Shown: positions 31,968 to 43,085, numbered from the stretch's first letter. The stretch: DNA of 64,000 nucleotides from Helianthus annuus (GCF_002127325.2 NC_035439.2:141700827-141764826); one strand, 5' to 3'. The notes: generated from the letters alone by a model not told the origin. Translations and numbers: made by a program.

Positions 31968-34900
31968 TGTCACACCCCTAATTTCCACGTGACACCGGTG
32001 GGCCCGGTGGGGGATTCGTGACGTAGTTGATATCATTATATGTCAAACAACACAAATTATAATGCACAGCGGAAGCAAATGAAAATAGATTTATTTCAAC
32101 TATTAATTGTAATATCAAGTATCACAACCAGTCAAAATAGATCCACAGGCGGATCGAAGTAAAAAGAAAGAAATTGTTCAACAGATTATGCATCCCAAAA
32201 GCTTGCGAGACTCTACGATGCTAAGGAGAAACCAGCCTATTCCGTATAGCACCTGCACTTAATCTTTTTGGGGAAAATACGTCAGTTTGCACTGGTAAAT
32301 ACAATTTAACTGACTCATTTTGAAAGTATTTAAAAATATTGGTTTTAAATGCACAAAGCACAAAACATTTTATAACTTGGGAATAATTAAGCAGAGTTAA
32401 ACTTGTAAAAGATTTACATGTTTGTTGACCGTTCAGTCGCCCGAGTCGTGTCGGGTTTAAGGTTAAATGACACACCACATGGTATAAGTCCGCGGCGGGA
32501 AGCCAACGTTAATACCTTAAAATAATAGACATAAAACCGGGTGTACGCCTACACCCGACTGTCGAGGTCGTGGCCAAAAATGATGCCAAGGATATCCGGG
32601 ACATGGTCATTAAGCTCCCAAAGGTACAAGAAACAAACAACACCAGATTTTCAAACGGGTCCCATTGGTAATACCCATCTACTAATGAGATGGAACCAAC
32701 CGCCCGACCAAGCGGTATATTACATACCGTACCCCAAGCCCGTATAGGGAAAATAAGTTAAAAGTATTTACCTGAGCAAGTATAACCACAATTTCAAAAA
32801 TGCACGTGTCTTTTACTGGGCTCCTATTCTGGAACGAAGGTTATAATAACCTATTAGAATCCTAACGGGTCTTTTAATATAGCCTAAGCTTAGACCGGTT
32901 AGTTTCAAAGAGTTAATTATGGTTTAATCGCGAGGAATGCGAAAACTGGGGAGGAATGTGATTTAGACCCTACAAGCTTGGATACTCGTATAATATGGGT
33001 AAACTAAATACATTCTGAATTTTGAGACTTAGATGATATGGTTTGACCCGCTTCGGCTAATATGTGTGAACTAGTCACATAAGCCGATCCGAACGCGAAC
33101 GTGCGTAACGAGTAACCATATAAGTCATATGCAAGTTTCCTGAGATTATATGCACCAAATATGTTGTAATATCAGAAAGGTATGCCCAAATATGCCCCAA
33201 ATGTTTTTATATGCCAATTACGCCTCATAAGGGCATTTTTAGTAATTTTACATAGGCTAAAAAGGGTAAAATGGGAAATCTGAGTTTCCAACTTTAGGCT
33301 ACTGTTATAAGGTATATTTTTATAAAATATATCAGTAGGTATTAGGCCTTTTATATAAAATCTCATTTTGACATATACCATGTCGTAAAAATGCCTAAAA
33401 AGGCGATTTGGAGCCATTTCCGGGTTTTAAAAGAAAAGCTGATATTTTGTATTTCCAGAAGGCTCAAAATATGATATTTAATATAACGAATCAGTAGAAA
33501 AAGGTTTCGGGTCAAAAGGTTATGTAAAACTCATTTTATGACCGAAAAGGGTAAAACCGGCATAAGCCGAAAGAAGCTTAGAACCTCTAGTTATGTTCAG
33601 CCTAAAAATAAATAAAAATCTTTAAAATTCCCAAAATATTATTTTATAACAGTGGGTATAAAGTTTTGGCATAAAATTCGGGTTTAGATAGGCTATGCGT
33701 TAATTATGCTAATAATTTACTAAGAAAGCCTCTAATTACGCTAATGAGCATAACTCTTAATCTAGACCTCAAATTGATGTCAAATTTTGGGGACAACCTT
33801 ATATTTCAGTAACTAAGGTGTCTACCCTTTTATATTTTCAAAAATTATGATTCCTGGACATTCGGGCATAATGGTCAACATATGGGCTTTTAGCGGAAAC
33901 ATGCATACGAACTAGATATCTAATGAACCACATTGTATAATCACAGGAGGATATACTAACATGTTAATAGGTTCAAAAGAAGCTCTAAGGCAGATTCAAA
34001 CTTGCCTAAAATGGGTCAGAACTGAAAGTCAAAGCGAAAGTCAAACTATGCGACTTTCGGTTCCGAACCGGGTCTAAACAGAAAATTGTCGAGATGAACA
34101 TGTTGGAACATGTTCTTACACTTATTACCAAGTTATATAAATTTTCAAACAGGTTACATACAACCTACATTGCTAATTATGCGTTAATTCAAGGATAAGC
34201 ATTCTGTTGACTTTTTCTAATTAGCTTTGACTCGACAATTAACATGCTTAGAGTGGGAATCTGGAAATACCCTCTTAAGGGTTTGTTACCCACTTAATTA
34301 CCTTCCTAAAGGTACTTTTAATTCGTGATTAGACAAGGTACATTATGCTTAATCACGAAGTCAAACCTTAATTACGACGGTTTGACTTTCGCTTAATTAA
34401 CTAAGCTAGAAAGGATTAAAGAGGGTTAAGGACACTTACAAGAGTCCTAAGATGGATTAGAGAGCTTAAGAAATTGCCTTGATGACCAGAGGATTTCCAG
34501 AAGTGCCTAGCCAAACTTCCCAAGTGAGCAAAGCTCAAATGTTCAAGGTCAAGTTCTTTATATAGGGAACCCAAGACTCTTGGATCAAGCCAAGCAAGTC
34601 TAATGTTGATACCAGATCATTACATTTGTCCCTAAGGGTCTAAAAACAGCCTAGCAAGCCCATAGAATCGAAATGTTACGTTTTAAGTCGGTTACAAGCT
34701 TAGGACAGGCAGCTGTCCAAAACATACTGCCAGCGACGGTCTTACGGACCGTAAGCTTCAGTCCTTACGGTCCGTAAGGACCTCTTGCGGACCGTATGCT
34801 ACATGCCTTGCGATCCGTAACCAACTTTACTGAAACATAGTTCAGGTGCCTTCTTTACGGACCGTAAGTCTAGAGCTTTGCGGTCCGTAACCGTTCATGC

Positions 34901-35532
34901 GGAACAGAATCTATATACCCTGCTTACGGACCGTAAGCCAAGGGCCTTGCGGTCCGTAAGCGATGACCAGAAGACAAAAATTTTTGCAACTTTAAAGTCT
35001 TGACCATGCATTTACAAAACCGAAACATGCCTATCTTTTGCAGCTTGTGGGACCATCTGACCAACCTTTGCATGAGGAGAAGACTCTTACATGTCCCCTA
35101 TTTCATTTATTCACAAGGGTCTTGACAAATTGACGGATATTTCAAAGGAATGGGTCTTGAAGTTTTTATAGAAGTTGGCCATTAACTAACTAATGTTAAT
35201 CACAAGGATCTTATTAAATTTAGGAGTAGTAACAACCTTCATTTCCATAGTCCTAAATAAAGATGAACTTTATTTATTGAGAACAACCGGTTATTGTACG
35301 AGATGATCATAAACTGATTTAAGGATCTTGGGATTTATAAAATGTCGGGTCGCTCAGAGGTGATTTAATAACATGTCGCCCTTGGGTCGTTCAGCGGTAA
35401 TTAAAATACATGACGCCCCTTTTTAATTAAGTCCTACCACATATCTCTTTATTAAACCCGGTTTCTCTGACACGTCTGTCGCAGAGGACACGTGTCTTTA
35501 TTTAATTGGACAGGAATTTCCGAGGTGTCACA
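31968..35532 (-). mobile_element. Solo LTR (3565 bp) of a Tekay-related family nested in the chromovirus 3' LTR
   Basis: It starts TGTCACACCCC and ends GAGGTGTCACA on the plus strand. It is flanked by the 5-bp duplication TTAGC (31963-31967 and 35533-35537). On the minus strand it aligns with its host LTR at both ends and internally (for example around 32230-32330 with inverted 22381-22520). It is therefore a diverged sister family in opposite orientation. A lone LTR with intact target duplication indicates LTR-LTR recombination after insertion. Its TATA and palindrome array are at about 34556-34564 and 34741-34961. Confidence 0.95.
34741..34961. promoter_or_regulatory. Palindrome array in the solo LTR (second copy)
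   Basis: All eight TTACGGNCCGTAA-type palindromes of 1249-1469 recur here without change. Confidence 0.75.
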
Positions 35533-36960
35533 TTAGCCCTTGTGAAATTACTAAAAGACCCCTACGGTGCATAGTTTGGTTTTAAATGATAAATTTGGTA
35601 TATGGGTTATACCCTACTGATATAATATGTTATATTAAGTATATTTACTGTATGAACCAGACCCGAAACTCAGATTTCTAATTTTACTCTTTGATTATCT
35701 TTTAAATGACCAAAATGCCCTTCTAAGGCATAAATTGGGTTTAAAATTATTCCGGGCAATATAGAACATAACTTACTGATATAATATCATATTTTAAGCA
35801 TATTATCTCAGGGAACTTGCATTTGAATCATTGGTCTACCCGTATCGCCCTTTTCGCGTCCGGTTCGGTTTACGTAACTAGTTTGCGTAAATTGACCGAA
35901 ACGGGTCAAACGATATCATTTTTATTTCAAAATCCAGAATGTATTTAGTATACCCATATTATACAAGTATTCAAACTTGTCGGGTCTAAATCACATTCTA
36001 TCCTGTCTTTCGCTTAATCGTGCGTAAACCGTATCATTCTTAAGACTAACCGGTCAAAGCTTAGGCTTAAATAAAAGACCCGTTAGGAATCTAATAGGTT
36101 AATTATAAACCTTTGTCCCAGATTAGGAGGCCCGGTAAAAGCTACCAACACTTATCATTTGTGACTTATACTTGCTCAGGTAAATACATTTTGACTTATT
36201 TTCCCTATACGGGCTTGGGGTACGGTATTTAAAATACCGCTTGATCGGGCGCACAAGTCCTGCGCCTTATAGGTGTACAGTCTTGAATAGCTTGTGCGAC
36301 TTCGTTTAAACAGTTTTGTCTTACTTAAAGGCTTTGGGGGGTTATTGACCGTGTCCCGGATATCCTTGGCATTATCTTACGAGATGGCCACGACCAGAGC
36401 ACGGGGTGTAGGCGTACACCCGACGTGTATAACTCTTTAATGTGGTGTGTCATTTAATCTCTAGCCCGGACAGCAGATCCCGGGCCACCAGAGATATAAG
36501 TGCATGTAATTCGTTCACAAGTTTATATTATATAATTATCCCAAGTTAATAAAAATATTTATGCCTTGTGCATTTAAACCAAATTTTCAATCATTTTCAA
36601 AATGAGTCAGTCGATTTGTATTTACCAGTGTAAACTGACGTATTTTTCCCAAAAGGTTAAGTGCAGGTACTATACGGAAATAGGCTGGTTGTTTCCTAAG
36701 AGCGTCCACTATAGTCTCGCAAGCTCGGACGACAATATATCTGTTGAACTATTTTATCTTATTTTATTTGATCCGCCTGTGGATCCATTTCAACTATTGT
36801 GATATTTATTATTGCACTTTATTTAAAGTTGAAATGTTTCTATTTTGCTTCCGCTGTGCATTATTATATTGTGTTGATTGTCTATGACGATGCCAACTAC
36901 GTCACTGTACCCCACACCGGGCCCACCGGTGACACGTGGAAATCGGGGTGTGACAGCCGA

Positions 36961-37330
36961 CCACCCACTACCACCACAACCGACCACCCACCACCATAGC
37001 CGACCACCCACAACCTAACCACCACCAAAACCACCATCCCAACTACCACAACACACCACCACCACCACAACCTACCACCCTCAACCACCACAGCCTACCA
37101 CCCACAACACAACACCACCTCACCACCGTCAACCACCACAACCTACCACCCTCAACCACCACAACCCACCACCTCAACCACCACATCCCACCACCTCACC
37201 ACAAACACCACAGCCTACCACCCACAACACCACAACAGCCACCACTGACTACACAACACCACCACCACCACCACTGTCAACCACCACCTAACCACCCAAA
37301 ACCACCACAGCCCACCACCCACAAAACAAC
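36961..37330. repeat. CCA/CCACAAC microsatellite tract in intron of gene A
   Basis: This is the continuation of the tract at 19138-19230 that the chromovirus split. CCACC, CCACAACC and GCCGACCACCCA words alternate, and the GCCGA target of the insertion is itself one of these repeat words. Confidence 0.8.
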
Positions 37331-37408
37331 ACAACCATCAACCACAAAAACCCACCAAAATCAGAGAAAAAATGAAAATTAAACATAAAAATACAGAATA
37401 CGAATAAC

Positions 37409-37560
37409 CTTAAATACTCCGAGCGTATGGAGCGATACGAGAGCAATAACAATACGAGAGACAAAGAATCTGTGCGTGTGTGTGTACTTCCGGATCTTCA
37501 TCGTGTGGTCCAACGTTGGTCTCGTGTGGTCCAAGAACTTTTTGGGGATCTAGTAAGCAT
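37409..37560 (-). promoter_or_regulatory. Promoter and 5' exon region of gene A
   Basis: Transcription would run leftwards. The region holds a GT-rich word (GTGCGTGTGTGTGT), two GTGTGGTCC words and GGATCTAG. Equivalent words occur in the same order before gene B (39937-40040) and partly before gene C (42821-42930), so the three 5' regions are related. Confidence 0.45.
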
Positions 37561-37620
37561 GAGCCTTAAAAGAAAGTATTAGTTAAAGAAAGGGTAACCG
37601 GTTACTTTTTCTGAAAAGGT

Positions 37621-37785
37621 GTCAGTGTATACGACCGTATAGGTCAATGTGAGGCATATACACCACCTAACTTTTTTTATACGGACCTCATAGCACTATG
37701 TGAGGCATATGTATTTACTTTTTCTGAAAAAGTGGTTGGATTTTGTACTTTATACGCATCTCATTGTGCTATGAGTGGCGTATTG
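37621..37785. promoter_or_regulatory. CTCATTG/TATAC motif cluster between gene A and the GRF gene
   Basis: Three copies lie in the gap between the divergent genes: 37628-37663 (TATAGGTCAATGTGAGGCATAT), degenerate 37679-37712 and 37751-37785 (TATACGCATCTCATTG). They belong to the set seen at the MULE ends. Both neighbouring promoters could share them. Confidence 0.6.
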
Positions 37786-37848
37786 ATTCTTTTTTTTCCT
37801 AATATTACGTACGAGAAAGTGTAATCCATATCCATTTTTACATTCACA

Positions 37849-38323
37849 ATGGTTATGTGTAGATGTGGAAGGCAAGCTGGGATAAAAACATCTTGGACGG
37901 ATATTAATCCCGGGCGTCAATTTTACACCTGCGTGCAATTGGTATGTACTTTAAAAACATCTTGATACAATGGTTGTTGTAACTTATGCATTATGGTTTG
38001 TATAGTGGTAATGATATATATTAATTCGCCTTCGGTTCAGCGTTCTCGGTGCAAATTCTTTGCGTGGATCGACCCTCCCATGTGTCCTCGGTCAGTTCAA
38101 GTCATCCGAGGTTTGATGGATACGAAAGCATTACTTGAAAACGAAGTCAAGTCATCCGAGGTTTGATGGATACGAAAGCATTACTCGAATGTATAAAGAG
38201 CAAGTAGCAGAAATGGAAAATAAAAATCCAAGGGTCGTTCTTAATAGGGACACCTGTTTGATAATCTGTTGGATTTTGTTTTTTTTTTTGTCCGTATTTG
38301 TATTTGTTGTTAGCCGTATTTAA
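37849..38323 (+). pseudogene. GRF-type zinc-finger protein gene, frameshifted by a 50-bp tandem duplication
   Basis: Exon 1 (37849-37941) encodes MVMCRCGRQAGIKTSW...NPGRQFYTC, the first half of a GRF zinc finger. The intron 37942-38040 has GTATGT and TTCAG borders. Exon 2 continues RSRCKFFAWIDPPMC, giving the remaining zinc ligands and the FxW signature. A unit starting CAAGTCATCCGAGG then occurs twice, 50 bp apart (38098 and 38148). The frame ends at 38164-38166, while the natural tail lies in another frame at 38189-38323: a short charged helix and a C-terminal membrane segment (CLIICWILFFFLSVFVFVV). Small plant GRF proteins with this layout are common; their role is unclear. GRF domains in other proteins bind nucleic acid. 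It is the only plus-strand gene of the MULE. Confidence 0.7.
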
Positions 38324-38459
38324 GTTTATGCAACTTATGTAAACGAATGTAATGACTCTCGTATTTTGGTTATTTAGCGGAATGTTATGTCTTGAGAGTT
38401 TATGCAACTTATAATAATAAAACATATGCACATTTAAAAAAACGATGTTATATCTTATG

Positions 38460-38706
38460 AAATGAATTTTGTGTATTATAAAATGTCAAATTTTTTATTT
38501 ACCAATTATTATAATGTCTTTAATTATTGGGTACACAAAACACGAAACACCGTTTTATATTAATACACAAAACATGTCATTTTAATACAAAATGTAACGA
38601 CTAAACCCTAAACCCTAAATCGCTAACTGTTACATATTATTAAATTCTTGCAAACTGTATCGGTTATTCAGATCTCTATTCGGTCACCATATTGCTGCTA
38701 TCAAGT
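38460..38706. other. 3' flank of gene B with telo-box words
   Basis: CTAAACCCTAAACCCTAAAT lies at 38601-38620, and the following CGCTAACTGTTACATATTATTA matches 18299-18322 near gene A. It shows how far the A/B duplication extends. It is not a telomere. Confidence 0.5.
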
Positions 38707-39937
38707 TTAAGAATGTGTTCCATGGTAAACCTTCGACCTGATCTGGCACTCCCTCGTTGTTGCTGAAGAATTCTCAGTAACCGGTTCCGGAACATGAAGA
38801 ACCCCTCGAGGTTGCTGATGCAGAAGCATTGTCATTGGTAGAGGTGGAAGAACATTCCAGTTCACCCTCACAGTCACCGGTAAATATCTACTTCCACCGT
38901 CACAGACTGTGGGTGCAGAAGCATTGTCGTTGGTGGACGTTTCGGTGCATGAATCTGGAATACGAACGCAGTTAAGCGTTTGAATCTGAAATATGAACGC
39001 AGTGTACTTCTTCATAAGAATTACGTTACCACCACCGTCAAAACACCGACTTTCGATATCCTGTTAATAAAACATACAATTATAGCATTAGACCCGACAT
39101 CCGAAAATATATTGTTAAAAATAATAAATATAATAATAAAAATAACATATGCACATTTAAAAAAAACGATGATATAAGTCTAGACCCGACAAACGTGTCG
39201 GGCTGGGAGTCGGGTAGGGTTACGCTACCACCACAACCACCACCACCACCATAGCCGTCCATCACCACCACCACCACCACCACAACCACCACCACCACCA
39301 CAGCCGTCAATCACCACCACCACCACCACAGCCGTCAATCACCACAACCACCACCACCACCACAACCACCACCACCACCACAACCACCACCACAACCATA
39401 ACCACTACCACAACCACCACCACCACAACCATAACCACTACCACTACCACCACCACCACAACTACCACCACCACAACCATAACCACTACCACCACCACCA
39501 CAACCATCACCACCACTATAGCCGTCAATCACCACAACCACCACCAGCACCACCACAACCACCACCACCACAACCATAACCACTACCACTACCACCACCA
39601 CCACAACCACCACCACCACAACCATAACCACTACCACCACCACCACCACAACCATCACCACCACCACAACCGTCAACCACCACCACCACAACCATAACCA
39701 CTACCACCACCACCACCACTACCACAACCATCACCACCACCACAACCGTCAACCACCACCACCACCACCACAACCACGACCATTCCCCACCACAGTCAAT
39801 CCCCCACCTTCGTCAATCCCCACCGCCACCAATCCCCCACCACCGTGAACCCCAACACCACCACAAACGGCGGAAATAAAACCAAAATATAAAAAAGTTT
39901 GAAGATTAAGCAATAAAATTTGAAATAAAAACTAACC
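38707..39937 (-). CDS. Unknown MULE passenger gene B (duplicate of gene A)
   Basis: The 5' exon ends at 39937 (GATGAAG, then GTTAGT). The intron 39061-39936 contains a long TGG microsatellite and ends TTAATAACAG. The coding exon runs 39060-38707, open for 117 codons, beginning DIESRCFDGGGNVILM. If translation starts within this exon, the first ATG is at 39013-39015 (MKKYTAFIFQIQ). No known domain is seen. Cys and Thr are common in the middle part. The similarity to gene A ends after about 30 codons, and gene B lacks the hairpin. It may be a real small gene or a fragment. Confidence 0.4.
39230..39790. repeat. CCACCA/CCACAACCA microsatellite in intron of gene B
   Basis: About 560 bp of CCA-based repeats with CCATAACCACTACC and GCCGTCAATCACC variants in a higher-order pattern. 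Valine- and glycine-rich frames read from the other strand are artefacts. Confidence 0.9.
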
Positions 39938-40156
39938 TTCATCGTGTGGTCCAGAGTTTGTCTTGTGAAAATCGTGTGGTCCAGAGCGTTTGTGTGTGTG
40001 TTCTTGGTGTTTTAGGGTAAGTTTTCAAATTTTAGATCTAGTTTACCCCTTTATTGAAGTTGGGAAAGTGTTTGTGTTCAATGAGAGCCTTATGGTTCAA
40101 TGAGCACCTTAAAGTGTATGAAGTGTATAAATGAAATACTATAACCAATTTATCAG

Positions 40157-40265
40157 CTCCTGTACAGGAGGATAAACTGGTTAAGGCTTGTGTGTTCTAT
40201 CCGAGGTGTATGAGTTCGAATCACATGGGAGGCCGGTCCGATACAGAAGGACCCCTCCCTTTTTT
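40157..40265 (+). repeat. tRNA-related SINE-like segment
   Basis: TATCAGCTCCTGTACAGGAG, GGATAAACTGGTTAAGG and a B-box-like GAGTTCGAATC are followed by GACCCCTCCC and a T run. Two better copies lie in the transposase intron at 45430-45730. Ends and target duplications are not clear. Confidence 0.4.
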
Positions 40266-40826
40266 TTTGTGTAATTATAATTTTTCAAATCCAGTCCCTG
40301 AGGTTTGTTTTGCACAAGAACAGTCCCTGCACAGTTATTAAAAACTAACTGTAATTCTAATTTTTCAAATCCAGTCCCTGAAATTCTTATAACCGTTTAT
40401 ACCCCTTCTGCACATGCTTAGCATTTTTAAAAAAGACCAATATACCCCTTCGTTATAAGAATCCCAATACCTTTAAAAAAGACCAATATACCCCTTCGTT
40501 ATAAGAATCCCAATACCTATTTGTTCGTACAACCACATGACCCCTCCCTTTTTTTGTGTAATTATAATTTTTCAAATCCAGTCCCTGAGGTTTGTTTTGC
40601 ACAAGAACAGTCCCTGCACAGTTATTAAAAACTAACTGTAATTCTAATTTATCAAATCCAGTCCCTGAAATTCTTATAACCGTTTATACCCCTTCTGCAC
40701 ATGCTTAGCATTTTTAAAAAAGACCAATATACCCCTTCGTTATAAGAATCCCAATACCTTTAAAAAAGACCAATATACCCCTTCGTTATAAGAATCCCAA
40801 TACCTATTTGTTCGTACAACCACATT
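40250..40826. repeat. Tandem duplication, 289-bp unit, two copies
   Basis: Copies begin at 40250 and 40539 with GACCCCTCCC and run to CGTACAACCACAT. Each contains an internal repeat of about 45 bp (AAAAGACCAATATACCCCTT twice) and the phrase CAGTCCCTGAGGTTTG common in plant MITEs. Non-coding. Confidence 0.85.
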
Positions 40827-41018
40827 AAACCCAAAATACAACATAGATGCTGATAAAATATATTAAACATGTTACCATCCATACATGCGATAAAAGATTA
40901 AAGGTTTATACAAAAACAACCGGGCATACAACTAAACATAAATAACAAAAGACCAATAAATATTTGTTCGTACAACCACATTAAACGTCAAAATACAACC
41001 AAACGAAACAGATAAATA

Positions 41019-42507
41019 CTACTCCCAAGCCATTTCCTCGTCACCGTCATCAGAACCACTATCCTCATAACGTATCAACTGCATCTGCGTGTCAGACGGG
41101 CCTGCCTGCGTGCCGGACGGGCTTGCCTGCGTGCCGGAAGGGCCTGCCTGCGTGCGGGACGGGACGGCTTCCGAGCCGGACCCCGGATACACTCGTGGTT
41201 GTGGCGGGTCTCGAACCGGCAACCCCGCCTCGCTACGCCTATCAGCCTCGCTAGCCATCATCCACTCCATCATATCCTCCATCCGGTCCATCCGCCGATC
41301 CTGCAGCGCCAACCTCCCCATCACAGCCGTCTGACCCGCCACAAGCCTCTCGAGGAGACGCTGAGTGGACTGAGGCAACCTCACCGCATGATAGACGCGC
41401 CGAGGATGCTGTGGCGGCTCCTACGGATGCCCCTGCTCAACCTCAGGCTCGACGTCACCCTCTCCAACAGGCTCATCAACAACATGAGGCATATCCACCT
41501 CCGCAGCGTCCAACAGATGTTGATGTACTAACGGCTGGGCTACAAAAATCTGATCGTTCTCACAGACAAACCGATAACCAATGCCCGGAAAGTTCACCGC
41601 CAAGTTCATCCCTCTCATCGTCCTAATACCCAAATACTCGAAAGGGGCAGGCGGTGGCAACTCACCGATGAATGGAAAATACCGACCGCAATGCTGGGCA
41701 ATACGCGTGATGAACGCCCCTCCGTGCAATCCGCCACGCTTCTGACGTCGGGAAAATGAGGCGAAATACTCCGCCAGGCAGCGATGGAGGGCGCACGACG
41801 TCCCCGTGAATAAACAGTAAAGATAGAACAGGTCGTTTTTCGTGACCCACTCGTTGCTTTTGCCACGCCCAGATATCGACGTGGCAATGCAACGGTGTAT
41901 GTAGCGAACGAGTGGGTCAGTAATCAACGAGACACGGGCCTTATGACCGAAGGGTACATCACAGAGGGTGGGCCACCAAGCAAGCAACTGATCATCAGGC
42001 ATAGATGTGATCGCGGTGGTATAAATATCCTGAACCAACTCCTCATCAGTGTAGAATCCGGTGGCCAAAGCAAACTGACGCAGTGACATATTCTGTCGCT
42101 CCCGTATAAACAGAAAGTTACCTCGGCAGGGGGTGGTTCCACCATCGGATCGTCCATATCTGAGTTAGGCTGCTCAGCAGGCCGTGGTCGATAGATAAAC
42201 GTGGAGAGGAACTCAACCACCATAGGCCTATAAGAAGGTCCAGCCGCATAAAAAAACATACGATCCCACGGGTTATTTTCCCCGATTATACCCCGGGCCC
42301 TCTGCTCCTCGTCACACTCCCGTAACGCGTCCCAACACAACGCCCTCTGCTGCCTCACTCTCATACCCCGGAACTTGGCAAAACGTCTGTATTCCATACT
42401 GCGCTGGGGGAAGTCTAAAAAATTGTACTGCTCACAATTACCCCCGGCCATCGGATTGAATACCGGACCACCATTTGGTGCCTGTTGTTCCTCATCTGAC
42501 GACATAT
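41019..42507 (-). pseudogene. ATHILA-ORF1-like gene (MULE passenger gene C), one frameshift and one stop
   Basis: The coding exon follows the acceptor TTATTGCAG at 42508 and starts MSSDEEQQ at 42505. The body has MVVEFLSTF, then after a frame change near 42100 MSLRQFALATGFYTDEE, ITDPLVRYIHRCIATSI, NDLFYLYCLFTG and GGAFITRIAQH. This pattern resembles the plant ATHILA ORF-1 type proteins. A TAG at 41421-41423 stands in an otherwise open frame that continues to 41019. The tail has a Met-rich helix (DRMEDMMEWMM) and four GTQAGPS-like seven-residue repeats, ending acidic. A 5' non-coding exon (from 42821) and intron 42508-42820 precede it. No biochemical role is known to me. Confidence 0.6.
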
Positions 42508-42820
42508 CTGCAATAATTAAAAGTTAATATTTTGTCAGTATTTTAATAAAATTACGACAACCCACAAACACCACAGCCAACCCACAACCACCACAGCCCA
42601 CCCACAACCACCGTCAAACCCTAACCCATAGATACAACCACCACCGTCCTAACCTCAACCACTCTAACAACCACCACCGTCCTAACCTAAACCACTCTAA
42701 CAACCACCACCGTCAAACACCTCTACCGCCAAACACCACAACCAAAATATTTCAGAATAAACAAAAAAAAAAAACCGTAAAAAAACAATAACAAAAAGGA
42801 AAGATGAAGATGTTACTAAC

Positions 42821-42960
42821 CTCTTGTGGAAATTCGCACCGTATGGTTCGATACGGGATAGAAATGGTATACGGGAGAGAGTTGTGTGTGTTTTTGGTGT
42901 GTGTGTTTGAATTGATTTTGATCTAGTTTTCCCTCTTTAGTGAGCTGAAATGTTGTTTGT
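42821..42960 (-). promoter_or_regulatory. Promoter and 5' exon region of gene C
   Basis: The exon ends CCACAAGAG before GTTAGT at 42820. To its right lie GTGTGTGTTT words, GATCTAGTTTTCCCTC and then the motif cluster. The GATCTAGTTT block also precedes gene B (AGATCTAGTTTACCCC near 40034). Confidence 0.5.
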
Positions 42961-42965
42961 GTTGG

Positions 42966-43085
42966 TATACACTCCTCATTGGCCAATACGTGGCTTATAG
43001 ATTGCTTACCAGCAGCCGCTTATTGTGCTATGAGCGGCATATAGAGGCTGGTATACATCTCTCATTGCCCAATATGCTGCATATG
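42966..43085. promoter_or_regulatory. CTCATTG/TATAC motif cluster upstream of gene C
   Basis: Three copies lie at 42966-42998 (TATACACTCCTCATTGGCCA), 43018-43043 (TATTGTGCTATGAGCGGCAT, inverted variant) and 43051-43085 (TATACATCTCTCATTGCCCA). They fill the gap between the 3' end of the transposase gene and the gene C promoter. Confidence 0.6.

Larger units (their letters stand above)
19231..36955 (+). mobile_element. Tekay-type chromovirus (Ty3/gypsy), full-length, with a nested solo LTR
   Basis: Both LTRs begin TGTAACACCTCG and end GGGGTGTGACA. The 5-bp duplication GCCGA flanks the element (19226-19230 and 36956-36960). Each LTR is 3525 bp once the nested insertion is removed, and by eye they differ at seven positions. 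An initiator-methionine primer-binding site, an extra ORF, a gag-pol frame with integrase after RNase H, and a chromodomain-like tail with a polypurine tract follow in order. This layout is typical of Tekay/Del chromoviruses. A frame change in integrase makes this copy non-autonomous. Confidence 0.95.
29861..36955 (+). repeat. 3' LTR of the chromovirus, interrupted
   Basis: It consists of 29861-31967 and 35538-36955, joined in the ancestral state at the TTAGC duplicated by the nested LTR. The two segments sum to 3525 bp, exactly the length of the 5' LTR. Confidence 0.95.
18841..37560 (-). pseudogene. Unknown MULE passenger gene A, intron broken by the chromovirus
   Basis: The 5' non-coding exon lies right of the chromovirus and ends at 37409 (AAG, then GTTATT). 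The next exon starts at 19065 after TTTTTAACAG and stays open to a TAG at 18841-18843. It begins DIESRCFDGGG and is 74 codons long. Gene B at 38707-39060 has the same splice site and the same first residues, so the two are duplicates. The intron holds CCA/TGG microsatellites, and the 17.7 kb retrotransposon inserted in it. The upstream region carries two ATCGTGTGGTCC-like words also present before gene B. I do not recognise the protein. With such an intron it is unlikely to be expressed normally. Confidence 0.5.

Noticed and set aside
38601..38620. Telomere-like CCCTAAA repeat
   Set aside because: Only two units within gene-flanking DNA. It is a telo-box word, not a telomere.
39307..39773. 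Poly-valine and glycine-rich open frames on the minus strand
   Set aside because: They are translations of the CCA/TGG microsatellite in the intron of gene B.
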